Shown here piece after piece: positions 9,367-18,718 of a stretch of 64,000 nucleotides of DNA. Each line of letters begins with the position of its first letter. Positions within the stretch are counted from its first letter, which is position 1. The position numbers and the translations under genes are program-made. The DNA is from Treponema sp. (GTDB lineage: Bacteria; Spirochaetota; Spirochaetia; Treponematales; Treponemataceae): NCBI GenBank assembly GCA_016281495.1, contig JAEEIU010000012.1, positions 186,001 through 250,000 of the forward strand, written 5' to 3'. The notes beneath the pieces were generated by a model. That model had not been told where the DNA came from. It did no database searches and saw only the letters and a program-made list of their open reading frames with translations.

Positions 9367-11055
9367 ATGAAATGTTTTAGGACTTTTGTTTCCGCTTTTT
9401 TGACTACATTATTATTTACATCCTGTATCGACATCAATAGTGCGGGCGCAAACGAAAGGGTCCCTATAAATTCCAGCAATTTCCCGGACAATAATTTTAG
9501 AGAATACGTCAAGACTTTTGACCTGGACAGAAACGGTTATTTAAGCGACTATGAGCTTTCACATGTAAGGAACATACACTGCGAAAACATGCACATCAGG
9601 TCCGTTAAGGGAATTGAATACTTTACCGAAATCCAGGGCCTCTGGTGTTTGAACAATCAGATTTTCAACTGGGACCTTTCCGGCAATCCCCACCTCAAGG
9701 GCATCTGGTGTTCCCACAATAATTTTACATCCCTTGATTTTTCCGCATGTCCTGAACTTGAATGGGTATATTGCTTTAACTGCAAGCTTGAATCACTGAA
9801 CATCCGCAACAATCCCGAGCTTGCCTATCTTGAATGCAATGCAAATCCTAACCTAAAGGAACTTGATTTAAGCGGAAACCCAAAACTCGAAAACCTGTTT
9901 GCAAGTGAATGTGGCCTTACATCTTTGGATTTATCCAATAATGATATGCTCTGTGAGCTTGCTGCATTTAAGAACAACCTTTCTTCAATTGATCTTTCCA
10001 ATAACCCGAAGCTTAAAAGACTTGACATCTGGTATAACGAAAGGCTTGGTGATGTTGATATCAGCAATCTTAGTGACCTTCAATATTACAATTGTGCAAA
10101 AAATAATGTAACAAGTCTGGACATGTCAAGCAACACCGAGCTTACGATGCTTGTGTGCAGTTATAACCCGAACCTTACTTCTTTGGATATTACACAAAAT
10201 CCCAAGCTAGCATTCCTTAATCTTGAATGTGACACCAGCCTTCCATCACTTAATATCCAAAACAATCCCAGACTCTACCATCTTTATGCATTCGGCCTTA
10301 GTTCAATAAATACAATTGACATCAGATATAATAACCGCCTTTTAAAAACCTACAATACTGGTGTTGAAAAATATGAATACCATCTTGGTCAAGTAACATC
10401 ATGGACTCTTGATTTTGGAGGAAGCGGAGATCCATTTGATAACCTGATGCATGAATTCGTCGTAGATAACAGAGTGACCATCGTCTATTCTCCAGCAGTT
10501 TCAAATCATAATTATGACAGTACAATTAATTCATATTCAGGTCATTCTAGCTCAGAACAGTTTGCAACAAGGGGACAGGCCATTCAACTTCTGTATGAAT
10601 TGGCAGGAGAACCCTATATAAGCCACGGTTATCCTAATTTTATCGATATTTCTTCAACGAATCCTTATGCGGATGCAATCAGATGGGGAAAAAAGAATAA
10701 TATTTGTTTCGGCTACCCCAATATCTGCGATGATAATTTCCAGCCGAATGAACCAATAAGCAGGCAGGATTTTACACTCATGGCACACAGGTTTGCAGGC
10801 TATCTGGGATTTGGAACCGCTTTCGATTACGGAAGGACAGACTGGTATGAAGACTTTTTTGACATAGATTTCTATGCATGGGGCCCCTTTACCTGGGCAA
10901 TGCAATGGGAAGTACTGCATCCTAGCCAAGATGAAACTCATTGCTACCCACGCGGGACAATGACCACAGCCGAACTTACGGAAAGCGCAAACAAAATATT
11001 CAATTTAAGCGATTCTGCCTCTTATTCCGCAAGAGTCAACGGCAATGGAGTTTGA
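9367..11055 (+). CDS. Surface lipoprotein with EF-hand, leucine-rich repeats and SLH-like C terminus
   Basis: 562 residues. A lipoprotein signal ends at Cys20 (LLFTSC). Residues 52-63 read DLDRNGYLSDYE, an EF-hand/dockerin-type calcium loop. Residues about 65-345 are leucine-rich repeats of about 20-22 residues (L..LDLS.N..L pattern, many Asn and Cys), of the kind common in treponeme surface proteins. From about 395 the sequence has S-layer-homology features (TRGQAIQLLYELAG; YADAIRWGKKNNI; PISRQDFTLMAHRFAG). Likely displayed at the cell surface to bind protein or glycan partners. No enzyme motif. GGAAGG lies about 12 bases before the ATG. Confidence 0.8.
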   Translation: MKCFRTFVSAFLTTLLFTSCIDINSAGANERVPINSSNFPDNNFREYVKTFDLDRNGYLSDYELSHVRNIHCENMHIRSVKGIEYFTEIQGLWCLNNQIFNWDLSGNPHLKGIWCSHNNFTSLDFSACPELEWVYCFNCKLESLNIRNNPELAYLECNANPNLKELDLSGNPKLENLFASECGLTSLDLSNNDMLCELAAFKNNLSSIDLSNNPKLKRLDIWYNERLGDVDISNLSDLQYYNCAKNNVTSLDMSSNTELTMLVCSYNPNLTSLDITQNPKLAFLNLECDTSLPSLNIQNNPRLYHLYAFGLSSINTIDIRYNNRLLKTYNTGVEKYEYHLGQVTSWTLDFGGSGDPFDNLMHEFVVDNRVTIVYSPAVSNHNYDSTINSYSGHSSSEQFATRGQAIQLLYELAGEPYISHGYPNFIDISSTNPYADAIRWGKKNNICFGYPNICDDNFQPNEPISRQDFTLMAHRFAGYLGFGTAFDYGRTDWYEDFFDIDFYAWGPFTWAMQWEVLHPSQDETHCYPRGTMTTAELTESANKIFNLSDSASYSARVNGNGV

Positions 11056-11085
11056 TCCCGGCTGCCTAAAACAACAAAAAAATAA

Positions 11086-11114
11086 TTGACGAATCCTCTT
11101 TTGTACGCTAAACT
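11086..11114 (+). promoter_or_regulatory. Promoter of the diguanylate cyclase/MEMO-AMMECR1 operon
   Basis: TTGACG (11086-11091), a 17-base spacer and TAAACT (11109-11114). The predicted leader is about 55 bases to the ATG at 11176. Confidence 0.55.
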
Positions 11115-11175
11115 ATTCCTTTCTGATAGTTATATTTATAAAGTTGTACTACTGAGATAGGACGAGGGTATATAA

Positions 11176-12270
11176 ATGAGGAAACTTAGGAAACTGTGCA
11201 ATTATTTTTGCTACTGCGGAATCGGAAAGGATGAATACAGTGTAGTAAAAAAGGATGCATACGTCTCTAATTTTGTCATATGGAGGATCCTTCATTTTTT
11301 AATGGCGGCCGCTTTTGGCTCTTTGTTTTTGGCATCCATTTTCAACGGAATGTTAAGGAAAAATGAAATTTTCTATTTATTCAGTTTTATCTATTCTGTG
11401 GTTTCCATTTTCCTGTTTTTCATCCTAAAGAAAGATTCCCTTATCGCACAGTTTTTGATTTATTTGTCAATCTCCCTGCTTTTTGTCTTTGCCTGCTTTA
11501 TTTCACAGAACAATTCAAATATACCCGCCACGACGTTCATCGTATTTCTTGTAATCACACCAATGCTCATGATTGACAAACCATTTTTCATGGCAATAGA
11601 ATTGTGTGCAGCTTCCGGCATGTTTTTATTCTGGATGCATTGCATCAAGCCGTATGATGTCTGGCGAATCGATTTTATCAATGTCATTCCGTTTACAATA
11701 ATAGGCATCTTCCTTAACATAATTTCCAATTCCGTACGAATCAGGGAATTTGTTTTGACAAGAAAAATCAACATTCAAAAAGACACGGATGAATTAACAG
11801 GCCTAAAGAACAAAGGTGCCCTGACCAGACACATTAACGAATTCCTTTCAAGCGAAAACAGCGACAGGGGCATAATCTTCATGATGGACGTTGACCGCTT
11901 TAAATCCATAAACGACACATATGGGCATGACATTGGAGACAGTGTGATTTGTCAGCTTGGTACTTTTCTTGCAGGTAAATTTACTAACGGAGAAATTCTT
12001 GGACGCTTTGGCGGTGATGAATTCATTGTCTTCATAAAAGATACGGATGACCTTGATGCAGCAAAAAAAATTGCGGACGAAATCATTCAGGGTGTTTCAG
12101 AAAACGTAAGCCTTCCTGATTCAAACGAAAAAGTAAAGGTGAGCATTGGAGCCGCAGTTTACAAGGGTCTGGAAAATAATTATTCAGAGATATTCAAGAA
12201 GGCCGACGTTGCCCTGTACAAGGCAAAAGCGGATGCAAACAACAGACTTTGTGTTTATGGAGGATCATAA
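11176..12270 (+). CDS. Membrane diguanylate cyclase
   Basis: 364 residues: five or six hydrophobic helices (about 34-190), then a GGDEF domain with DELTGLKN at its start, DVDRFKSINDTYGH for metal and substrate, and the active-site GRFGGDEFIVF near residue 277. No RxxD inhibitory site precedes it. It should make c-di-GMP in response to a membrane signal. Its TAA stop shares a base with the ATG of the MEMO-AMMECR1 gene, so the two are translationally coupled. Confidence 0.9.
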   Translation: MRKLRKLCNYFCYCGIGKDEYSVVKKDAYVSNFVIWRILHFLMAAAFGSLFLASIFNGMLRKNEIFYLFSFIYSVVSIFLFFILKKDSLIAQFLIYLSISLLFVFACFISQNNSNIPATTFIVFLVITPMLMIDKPFFMAIELCAASGMFLFWMHCIKPYDVWRIDFINVIPFTIIGIFLNIISNSVRIREFVLTRKINIQKDTDELTGLKNKGALTRHINEFLSSENSDRGIIFMMDVDRFKSINDTYGHDIGDSVICQLGTFLAGKFTNGEILGRFGGDEFIVFIKDTDDLDAAKKIADEIIQGVSENVSLPDSNEKVKVSIGAAVYKGLENNYSEIFKKADVALYKAKADANNRLCVYGGS

Positions 12271-13655
12271 TGGCAATAATTGCGGCTTATATGGTTCCAC
12301 ATCCACCGATGATAGTTCCTGCTGTCGGTCGTGGAAGTGAAGATCAAGTAGAAAAAACAATCCGGGCATATGAAAAAGTTGCAGATGAAATTGCATCATT
12401 AAAGCCAGAGACCATCATCATCTCAAGTCCCCACAGTGTAATGTATGCCGATTATTTCCATATTTCTCCAGGCCTCAAGGCGCAAGGTTCATTTGCAGAA
12501 TTCAGGGCACCCGAGGTAAAATTCGATTTGGAATATGACGAAGAACTTGTTAACCTCGTGTCTGACAAGGCAAGTGACACTGGTTTCCCGGCAGGAAAGC
12601 TTGGCGAAAAAAATGCGCAACTTGACCACGGGACCATGGTTCCCCTCTGGTTCATCCTAAAAAAATACCGTGATTTTAAGCTTGTAAGAATCGGACTGTC
12701 GGGCTTTGATCTTTTAAAGCATTATAAACTGGGCATGATGATAAATGATGCTGTAAATGAACTTGGCAGAAAAACAGTTTATGTTGCAAGCGGCGACCTT
12801 TCCCACAAACTTCAAACTTATGGTCCATACGGTTTTGCAGAAGAAGGTCCTGAGTATGACAAAAGAATCATGGATGTGTGTTCCAATGCAAGGTTCGGTG
12901 AGCTCTTTGACTTTGACGAAACTTTTTGCGAAAAGGCAGCTGAATGCGGTCATAAATCTTTTGTGATGATGGCAGGCGCACTCGATGGCCTAAAGATTGA
13001 TGCAGTCCAATATTCTCACGAGGATGTTACCGGCGTAGGATATGGAATATGTTCTTTTATTCCCAAGGGTCCTGATGAAAACAGACACTTCCTTGACCAA
13101 AGGCTTAAGACAGAAGAAAATGCCCTGGAAGAAAAAAAGGAAAAATCAGATGCCTATGTAAAGCTTGCACGTGCATCTGCTGAATATTTTGTAAAGAACA
13201 GAAAAATCATGGAAGTACCGGATTGGGTTCCCGAAGAACTGTTGAATGCAAAAGCCGGTGCGTTCGTTTCAATTCATAAATTCGGAGCCTTGCGTGGTTG
13301 CATTGGAACGATTCTTTCAACAAAAAACAACCTTGCACAGGAAATAATCCACAATGCAGTAAGTGCGGTTTCGGAGGATTATCGTTTTGATCCAGTGGAA
13401 GAAAGCGAGCTTAAATGGCTTGATATAAATGTTGATGTATTGGGCGAGCCGGAAAAAATAAAATCGCAGGATCAGCTTGACGTAAAAAAATATGGTGTAA
13501 TTGTCCAAAGCGGTTCAAAGAGGGGGCTCCTTCTTCCTGATCTTGATGGAGTGGATACTGTTGAACAGCAGGTTTCAATTGCGATGAGGAAGGGTGGAAT
13601 AAATCCTGGAAGTAAAATCGAATTATTCCGTTTCCAAGTTGTGCGTCATGTATAA
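12270..13655 (+). CDS. MEMO-like/AMMECR1 fusion (AmmeMemoRadiSam system A+B)
   Basis: 461 residues. Residues 1 to about 265 match the MEMO/class III extradiol dioxygenase fold (YMVPHPPMIVPAVG at the start, SGDLSHKL later). Residues about 290-461 match AMMECR1 (FVSIHKFGALRGCIGTI is the diagnostic motif). These are normally the A and B parts of the AmmeMemoRadiSam set, whose third part is a radical SAM enzyme; no intact copy lies nearby. The biochemical role of the set is not settled. The start is fixed by GGAGG at 12259-12263 and by the TAATG overlap with the preceding gene. Confidence 0.88.
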   Translation: MAIIAAYMVPHPPMIVPAVGRGSEDQVEKTIRAYEKVADEIASLKPETIIISSPHSVMYADYFHISPGLKAQGSFAEFRAPEVKFDLEYDEELVNLVSDKASDTGFPAGKLGEKNAQLDHGTMVPLWFILKKYRDFKLVRIGLSGFDLLKHYKLGMMINDAVNELGRKTVYVASGDLSHKLQTYGPYGFAEEGPEYDKRIMDVCSNARFGELFDFDETFCEKAAECGHKSFVMMAGALDGLKIDAVQYSHEDVTGVGYGICSFIPKGPDENRHFLDQRLKTEENALEEKKEKSDAYVKLARASAEYFVKNRKIMEVPDWVPEELLNAKAGAFVSIHKFGALRGCIGTILSTKNNLAQEIIHNAVSAVSEDYRFDPVEESELKWLDINVDVLGEPEKIKSQDQLDVKKYGVIVQSGSKRGLLLPDLDGVDTVEQQVSIAMRKGGINPGSKIELFRFQVVRHV

Positions 13656-13657
13656 AC

Positions 13658-13786
13658 GGACAGATTTCGGATACAATTCTTGAATTTGAACACAATGCGG
13701 AATATTTTTCACCTCAGGAAATTGCAGACAAGGCTGTGGAAGTTGCAAAAGAAAATCTTGAATACGTTTTCCCGGGGAATGTTTGA
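13658..13786 (+). pseudogene. Possible fragment of a radical SAM gene (AmrS type)
   Basis: Just after the AMMECR1 stop, an open stretch in another frame ends at TGA 13784-13786. It reads INGQIS, then EYFSPQEIADKAVE 12 residues later. AmrS radical SAM proteins have CxFCQN-x-x-IS followed, at about this distance, by SPEEIV..A. Even the two Cys before IN (CASC) fit, though those bases also code for the AMMECR1 end. Neither the rest of the radical SAM domain nor a start codon is present. I infer a deletion remnant, or a chance match; the evidence is short. Confidence 0.3.
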
Positions 13787-13820
13787 CCAGAGCCCTCCCC
13801 TGCTGCCCTACCCTCATGAT

Positions 13821-13849
13821 GGCACAAAATCGAAAAAATATGATATAAT
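13821..13849 (+). promoter_or_regulatory. -10 box placed for a leaderless transcript of the 2H gene
   Basis: TATAAT at 13844-13849 lies seven bases before the ATG at 13857, with a poor -35 (GGCACA at 13821-13826, 17-base spacer). There is no Shine-Dalgarno sequence, so the mRNA would start at or next to the ATG. Confidence 0.5.
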
Positions 13850-13856
13850 TGATTCC

Positions 13857-14423
13857 ATGAAACAGAATGGAAACTTTCCGCAGCAAACTCATTTTATAGG
13901 GGTTCTTGTTCCGGATGACATTACACTCACGCTGGAAGACTGCCGCCGTTACATGAGGGAAGCTTATGGATGCAAGTCGGGGCACAAGACACCGATTCAC
14001 GTTACCTTGATTCCTCCGTTCAGATTGCAGGATGAATATTCAACAAAAGATTTAAGCAACGCAATTGAAGGAAATGTCCTTGCAAAAGGTTTGGGCTTTA
14101 CCGCCAAAGTGAATAATTTTGATGCCTTTGGAGACAGGACCATTTTTGCAAAAGTTGAACATGACACAAAATGGACTGCATTGCGTGACGCCGTTTATTT
14201 TGCAATAATCAAGGCAATACCGGGATGCACTAAAAAAGATCAAAGGCCGTTTACGCCACATCTGACTGTAAGCAACCGGGACATTCCTGCAGGTGTTACA
14301 AAAGATGCCCTTGAAGTCATGAACGAAATGGATCTTGTAGAAGAATTCCCTGTGGACAACATTACGATTTTTGAACGCAAAGGCGGGTGTTGGGAAGCGG
14401 CTGTTTCAATGAAGATAGAGTAA
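13857..14423 (+). CDS. 2'-5' RNA ligase / 2H phosphoesterase family protein
   Basis: 188 residues with two H-x-T/S motifs, HVTLIPPF (about residue 48) and HLTVSNRD (about 136). This pair is the active site of 2H phosphoesterases such as ThpR, which open 2',3'-cyclic phosphates. The spacing and length fit the family. ATG at 13857 is chosen because family similarity starts there; no ribosome site is seen, but a TATAAT lies seven bases upstream. The next gene follows after 12 bases with its ribosome site over this stop codon, so they are probably co-transcribed. Confidence 0.82.
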   Translation: MKQNGNFPQQTHFIGVLVPDDITLTLEDCRRYMREAYGCKSGHKTPIHVTLIPPFRLQDEYSTKDLSNAIEGNVLAKGLGFTAKVNNFDAFGDRTIFAKVEHDTKWTALRDAVYFAIIKAIPGCTKKDQRPFTPHLTVSNRDIPAGVTKDALEVMNEMDLVEEFPVDNITIFERKGGCWEAAVSMKIE

Positions 14424-14435
14424 AGGAGTCTTACT

Positions 14436-16388
14436 ATGAAAAAGATTTTTATTTTCTTTTTTATCATTTTAAGTACCCAGGTGGCTTTTGCAAAAACTCA
14501 ATATGATTTTTTCGGATATAAAGTTACGGTATCAAAAACACACCAGGAAGACGGTAAGACAATCATAGACAAGGCAGACCTGTATATCGACAAGGGCCTG
14601 AGCAAAAAGAAAATTCCGCTTTACGATTTTACCGTTGAAGATCAATCCGTCAGCGAGTATATTTCGGTGGATAATCCAAAAGACAAAATATGGTGCAGCA
14701 TCGGAACATGGAAGTTTTACGTGTACGGCGTTAAACCTACACAGGAAGGCCTGCTTTTAGCCGGTACATTCAACTCAGAGGGCAAAAAAACAAAAAAGAC
14801 AGGCCGGGAAATGTATCTTTCAGATGATATGGTTACCTACCTTTCCGGAAATGTAAATTATATAGTCGAAGCCGGTGACATACTCGTCCGCAAAGATGGA
14901 TCGATTGATTTGACAGACATGAAAAAGGGAGACTGTCATGTCGTTTCCCGAGGATCGATTCAATCGTTTTGTTTTTATTCGGAAAAATGGGATTTTATAA
15001 AGACTACTAATAATGGAAAAGATGATTATGAGATTTTCAGCAATGATGTAATGGTCCTTTCCACAAACGGCCTTAATTCCATTCAATATCAAACTGATTC
15101 GGTTAAATTCGGCTCTAATATTTCTACGCTGCAATACAATCTTTCTACAAAAAATGATTTTACAACCGCAAATAATTTTACTATTCATGCAGAAAAAATC
15201 AAAGTGGCAGACCGTGGCTTTACAATCGAGGGAACTTTCTATAAAAACGGATTTAAAAAACCTGTCCGTGCAAAAAGCCCTATGTTTTACGACATTAAAT
15301 CAGGATGCATAATCATTGATGACCCGGATGTTGAATTTGACATTAACATGGATGGATTTGCGGCACACATAAAAGGCATCAAGGCACAGGAAGAAAAATT
15401 CTACATAGTACGCAATGCCATCTGCCAGACTTGGGACGGACCTGTTTTATTCAAGGATGTTAAGCTAAAGAAATACAGTGACGGCGACAAGGAAGAAATC
15501 ATATATCCGAACGGAAATAGCGGTTATTACACAGAACAGGATGAATCCACCATTGTTCCAGATTCACCATATTACATCTCCAGCGCACGTTTATCCCGAG
15601 AAAACCCATTCTTTTCCTATTCAAGCTATACGGTCATCTCTTACACTCTGAACTTCAAGGAAATAAATTTTCTTGGCGAAAAAATTACCGGTGCTGAATA
15701 TGCCGACATAAAAATGTACGACAACGAGGACGGCAACGCAGAGTCAAGACATAAAACCACAACAATCCGTAAAGGCAAAACCGAATTCATCCTAAGTGAT
15801 TTTTCTCGCTGGGAAACAGACGAAGACGGAACCACATATCTGACATGTACATGCAAGCTGAATCTTCCAACGGGCAGTATAGTACCGCAGACATCAGATG
15901 AAACATTTTACCCGACGGTAACTGAGGACGGTCATGTTATAATGTCCATGCAGTCTATGTCAAAATTCATGGATCAAAAATGGACCGATTTTAGATTCTA
16001 CGGAGACGAAAAGGATTTCCATATAAGAGCCAGATTCTGGAAAAGCCGCACCTATCAATCCAAACTTGATGACTTCTTGATCAAGGACTTGAACATGAAC
16101 TATGACGGCACAGTATTGAGCGAGGAATATAATTTCTCACCATCAGCTTCTTTGGGCATGGAAAACCATCCAGACGTCCTGACTTTTGAGCAAAAACCCA
16201 GGATCTGTTTTACGGGTAAGGATTTTGTTTTTTATTTTGACGAGGCATATTATGATCCGTATTACAAAAGTGAATCAGACAAATATGTTTCAAATCCTGT
16301 CAAATACAAAGGAATAAGATACTATCTCTTTAGCGATGAATACGATTTCTCCAATGCAAAACCTTTGGTTTCAGAGAATGCAAAATAG
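14436..16388 (+). CDS. Secreted protein of unknown function
   Basis: 650 residues with a clear signal peptide (residues 1 to about 19, ending VAFAK). The mature part is rich in Tyr, Asp, Lys and short beta-like segments; no catalytic motif or named domain is recognised. Repeated themes such as (F/L)YDFTVED and DGTVLSEEYNF suggest a repetitive beta-structure in the periplasm or outer membrane. AAAGGAG overlaps the preceding stop, so it is translated from the same mRNA as the 2H protein. No function can be assigned. Confidence 0.7.
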   Translation: MKKIFIFFFIILSTQVAFAKTQYDFFGYKVTVSKTHQEDGKTIIDKADLYIDKGLSKKKIPLYDFTVEDQSVSEYISVDNPKDKIWCSIGTWKFYVYGVKPTQEGLLLAGTFNSEGKKTKKTGREMYLSDDMVTYLSGNVNYIVEAGDILVRKDGSIDLTDMKKGDCHVVSRGSIQSFCFYSEKWDFIKTTNNGKDDYEIFSNDVMVLSTNGLNSIQYQTDSVKFGSNISTLQYNLSTKNDFTTANNFTIHAEKIKVADRGFTIEGTFYKNGFKKPVRAKSPMFYDIKSGCIIIDDPDVEFDINMDGFAAHIKGIKAQEEKFYIVRNAICQTWDGPVLFKDVKLKKYSDGDKEEIIYPNGNSGYYTEQDESTIVPDSPYYISSARLSRENPFFSYSSYTVISYTLNFKEINFLGEKITGAEYADIKMYDNEDGNAESRHKTTTIRKGKTEFILSDFSRWETDEDGTTYLTCTCKLNLPTGSIVPQTSDETFYPTVTEDGHVIMSMQSMSKFMDQKWTDFRFYGDEKDFHIRARFWKSRTYQSKLDDFLIKDLNMNYDGTVLSEEYNFSPSASLGMENHPDVLTFEQKPRICFTGKDFVFYFDEAYYDPYYKSESDKYVSNPVKYKGIRYYLFSDEYDFSNAKPLVSENAK

Positions 16389-16416
16389 CCGTCTTTTTCC
16401 AGGGCATCTTTTTAGC

Positions 16417-16446
16417 TTGATTTTTTATAAATTTCTATGCTATGCT
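16417..16446 (+). promoter_or_regulatory. Possible promoter of the PNPOx-like gene
   Basis: TTGATT (16417-16422), an 18-base spacer and TATGCT (16441-16446). This leaves a leader of about 25 bases with AAAGGAG. Confidence 0.35.
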
Positions 16447-16477
16447 TTATGACATAAGATGAAAAGGAGTAAAAGGC

Positions 16478-16906
16478 ATGGATTTTAAGAAGCTTGAAAA
16501 ATTTATTTGCAGACAAAAAGTCAGTTTCATTTGTTCCATCGACAATGAGCAGTTCCCCAACGTAAAGGCGATGTTAAAACCAAGGAAACATGTCGGACTC
16601 AAAGAGTTTTATTTTTCCACCAATACATCTTCAATGAGGGTAAAGCAGTTTCAGGAAAACCCAAAGGCCAGCATATACTTTTATCACAAAGGCATTGTCA
16701 AATACGAAGGATTGATGCTGGTTGGAAAGATGGAAGTTTTGACAGACCAGAAAATCAAATCTGAGTTATGGAAGCCTGGTGACAAGATTTTTTACAAGCA
16801 GGGTGTTACCGATCCGGACTATTGCATCTTAAAATTCACGGCGGCAAAAGGAAGGTATTACTGCGACCTGAGCACAGAAAACCTTGATTCAAATTATTTT
16901 TGTTAA
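16478..16906 (+). CDS. Pyridoxamine 5'-phosphate oxidase-like (split-barrel) protein
   Basis: 142 residues in the flavin-binding split-barrel fold: an N-terminal strand (VSFICSIDNEQFPNVKAM), a KEFYFSTNTSS block and NPKASIYFY, as in the general-stress-protein 26 type of PNPOx-like proteins. These usually bind FMN or F420-like cofactors and act in redox chemistry; the substrate here is unknown. AAAGGAG lies upstream of the start. It is a single gene facing the S41/MBL pair. Confidence 0.8.
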   Translation: MDFKKLEKFICRQKVSFICSIDNEQFPNVKAMLKPRKHVGLKEFYFSTNTSSMRVKQFQENPKASIYFYHKGIVKYEGLMLVGKMEVLTDQKIKSELWKPGDKIFYKQGVTDPDYCILKFTAAKGRYYCDLSTENLDSNYFC

Positions 16907-17011
16907 GGTGCCACGGTAAATTAGTGTAATACCTGAGCATTCAAATCATAGTCGGAAATTTGGGAAATAGGAATTGCAAGCTTTAAGCCGTTCCACGTCA
17001 ATCTCCTTGAT

Positions 17012-18718
17012 TTAATCCTCTGCATGCATGTCACGCAGCCAGTTCATGGCATATTCAAGTTCGTAATCTGTTTTGTCATCCGAGAAAAGATTTAATGCAA
17101 ATTCTTTTGTCATCGGGATTGTTACATCAAGGGGAATTCTATTTTCCCGTGTAGAATCGGTATCAATCAAAGGTATGCCGTCAGACGAGAGGCTCAGGAA
17201 AATGGGATACACCACACATATGTTTTTTGTAAGGTAGATGTTTCCTCCGTTGTTTTGATTTACGCCGCTGGAAGATGTAATTCCCATAAGCGTGACATTG
17301 GGACAGTCGCTCATGAATTTTGCCATACCGTCGCCTGCACTCATACAAGATGCATTTGTCAAAACCACAACAGGAAGCTTGGTGTAACGTGCATCAGGGA
17401 AAACATATTGTGTTTCGTCTATGTGATAGCCTTTTGAATCCTCATAACCGAATGAAACCATTGGTGTCTTTTCATCTGTAAAAAGGGAAGCCAATGCACC
17501 TGCAACAGAATCGTATCCTCCCACATTATTCCGAATGTCAACAATCAGATATTTCATTCCATGGTCCAAAAGGTCCTGTATTTTCTCCGCATATAATTCT
17601 GTAAGTTTTGGATAAAATCCATGCCTAAGAGCCGAAACATTATCCGAAAACTCTCCATAGCTTTCTGCAACAACCTGAAGATAACCGCATTCATCATCGA
17701 GCATCGTGGAATAGAAATTCCTTCTTTCCATATCCCAATTCAATGCTTTTGTCATCGCTATCACAAAACGGTTGTATTCACTTTGCCATTTTCCTATTGT
17801 TATATTTTTTTCGGACCCATCATCTAGAACAAAGGTCAGGTTGACTTGATCATCATTTTTTGCTGCAAGATAAATCGGCTTAAAAAAGTCCTCGTTGTTT
17901 TTTACAGGGAACTGAATGTCCGGAGAAATGCATTCAACTTTATCTATCGCATCCTGAATTTTCTGATTGTTCCACGAAAGGATTATTGTTCCATCATGGA
18001 TTCCCTGCTTATACGCTTCACTTTCTGCATCCACAAGAACCGCCATGACACTGCCGTCATCCAGCTTTATCATTGAAAATCCAAAATCATTTCCTGCAAA
18101 AACATCTCTTGTGTCATAATAAAGCGAAGAACTTAGATTTGCAGAAACATGTGAATCATAGAACCTGTAAAGCACTTCCGTAACTACCGCAGCATAGACA
18201 GTTTCATCGTTTTGTTCTTCTGCCATTTGAACTTGAGGCAAATACCTTGAACGCAGAAAATCGTAGTCAATTTGTTTCCAGCTGTTCAGGACATATTCTT
18301 TTTCCAAAGTATCCAGCATTTTCTGAAAACTTTTTGTATAACTTTTTCTTGAATAATTGTGAACCTTGGAACCTGCAATCAAATTAAGCAAACATACAAA
18401 GCAAACAATAAAAGCAAGGATTGAGGATGAAATGGATTTTGCAGCAAAAGCCTTCTTGTTTTTACCGGGGAGGAAATTAATCAGGGGCACAAGAGATTCA
18501 AGATAAAGATATTTGAATGCCCAGAACGTGATTGTCCCATTAACAAGAAAATGAACCAATGCAACTGCAACAGGAAGCAAACATAAAATCCACAGGGCAA
18601 GTTTTTTGTCGTTTCGCTTCAGGCGTGGACTTACAATTGCAAGGATTACGGAGTATAAAAAAATTCCCAGCGAAAGAAGACCGTTTGGTGTCTTTAAAAT
18701 CAAATATAAAAAGTACAC
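17012..18718 (-). CDS. Membrane-anchored S41 family peptidase
   Basis: 568 residues: about five hydrophobic segments in residues 1-125, then a tail-specific (S41) protease domain. The catalytic Ser is in NASCMSAGDG (about residue 462). A PDZ-like portion (VLVDAESEAYKQGIHDG) precedes it, and the VDIRNNVGGY motif marks the fold. It starts with GTG; the G is shared with the TAG stop of the MBL gene, and AAGGA lies nine bases upstream, so the pair is translationally coupled. The active domain is probably outside the cytoplasm. The substrate is unknown. Confidence 0.85.
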   Translation of the reverse strand: MYFLYLILKTPNGLLSLGIFLYSVILAIVSPRLKRNDKKLALWILCLLPVAVALVHFLVNGTITFWAFKYLYLESLVPLINFLPGKNKKAFAAKSISSSILAFIVCFVCLLNLIAGSKVHNYSRKSYTKSFQKMLDTLEKEYVLNSWKQIDYDFLRSRYLPQVQMAEEQNDETVYAAVVTEVLYRFYDSHVSANLSSSLYYDTRDVFAGNDFGFSMIKLDDGSVMAVLVDAESEAYKQGIHDGTIILSWNNQKIQDAIDKVECISPDIQFPVKNNEDFFKPIYLAAKNDDQVNLTFVLDDGSEKNITIGKWQSEYNRFVIAMTKALNWDMERRNFYSTMLDDECGYLQVVAESYGEFSDNVSALRHGFYPKLTELYAEKIQDLLDHGMKYLIVDIRNNVGGYDSVAGALASLFTDEKTPMVSFGYEDSKGYHIDETQYVFPDARYTKLPVVVLTNASCMSAGDGMAKFMSDCPNVTLMGITSSSGVNQNNGGNIYLTKNICVVYPIFLSLSSDGIPLIDTDSTRENRIPLDVTIPMTKEFALNLFSDDKTDYELEYAMNWLRDMHAED

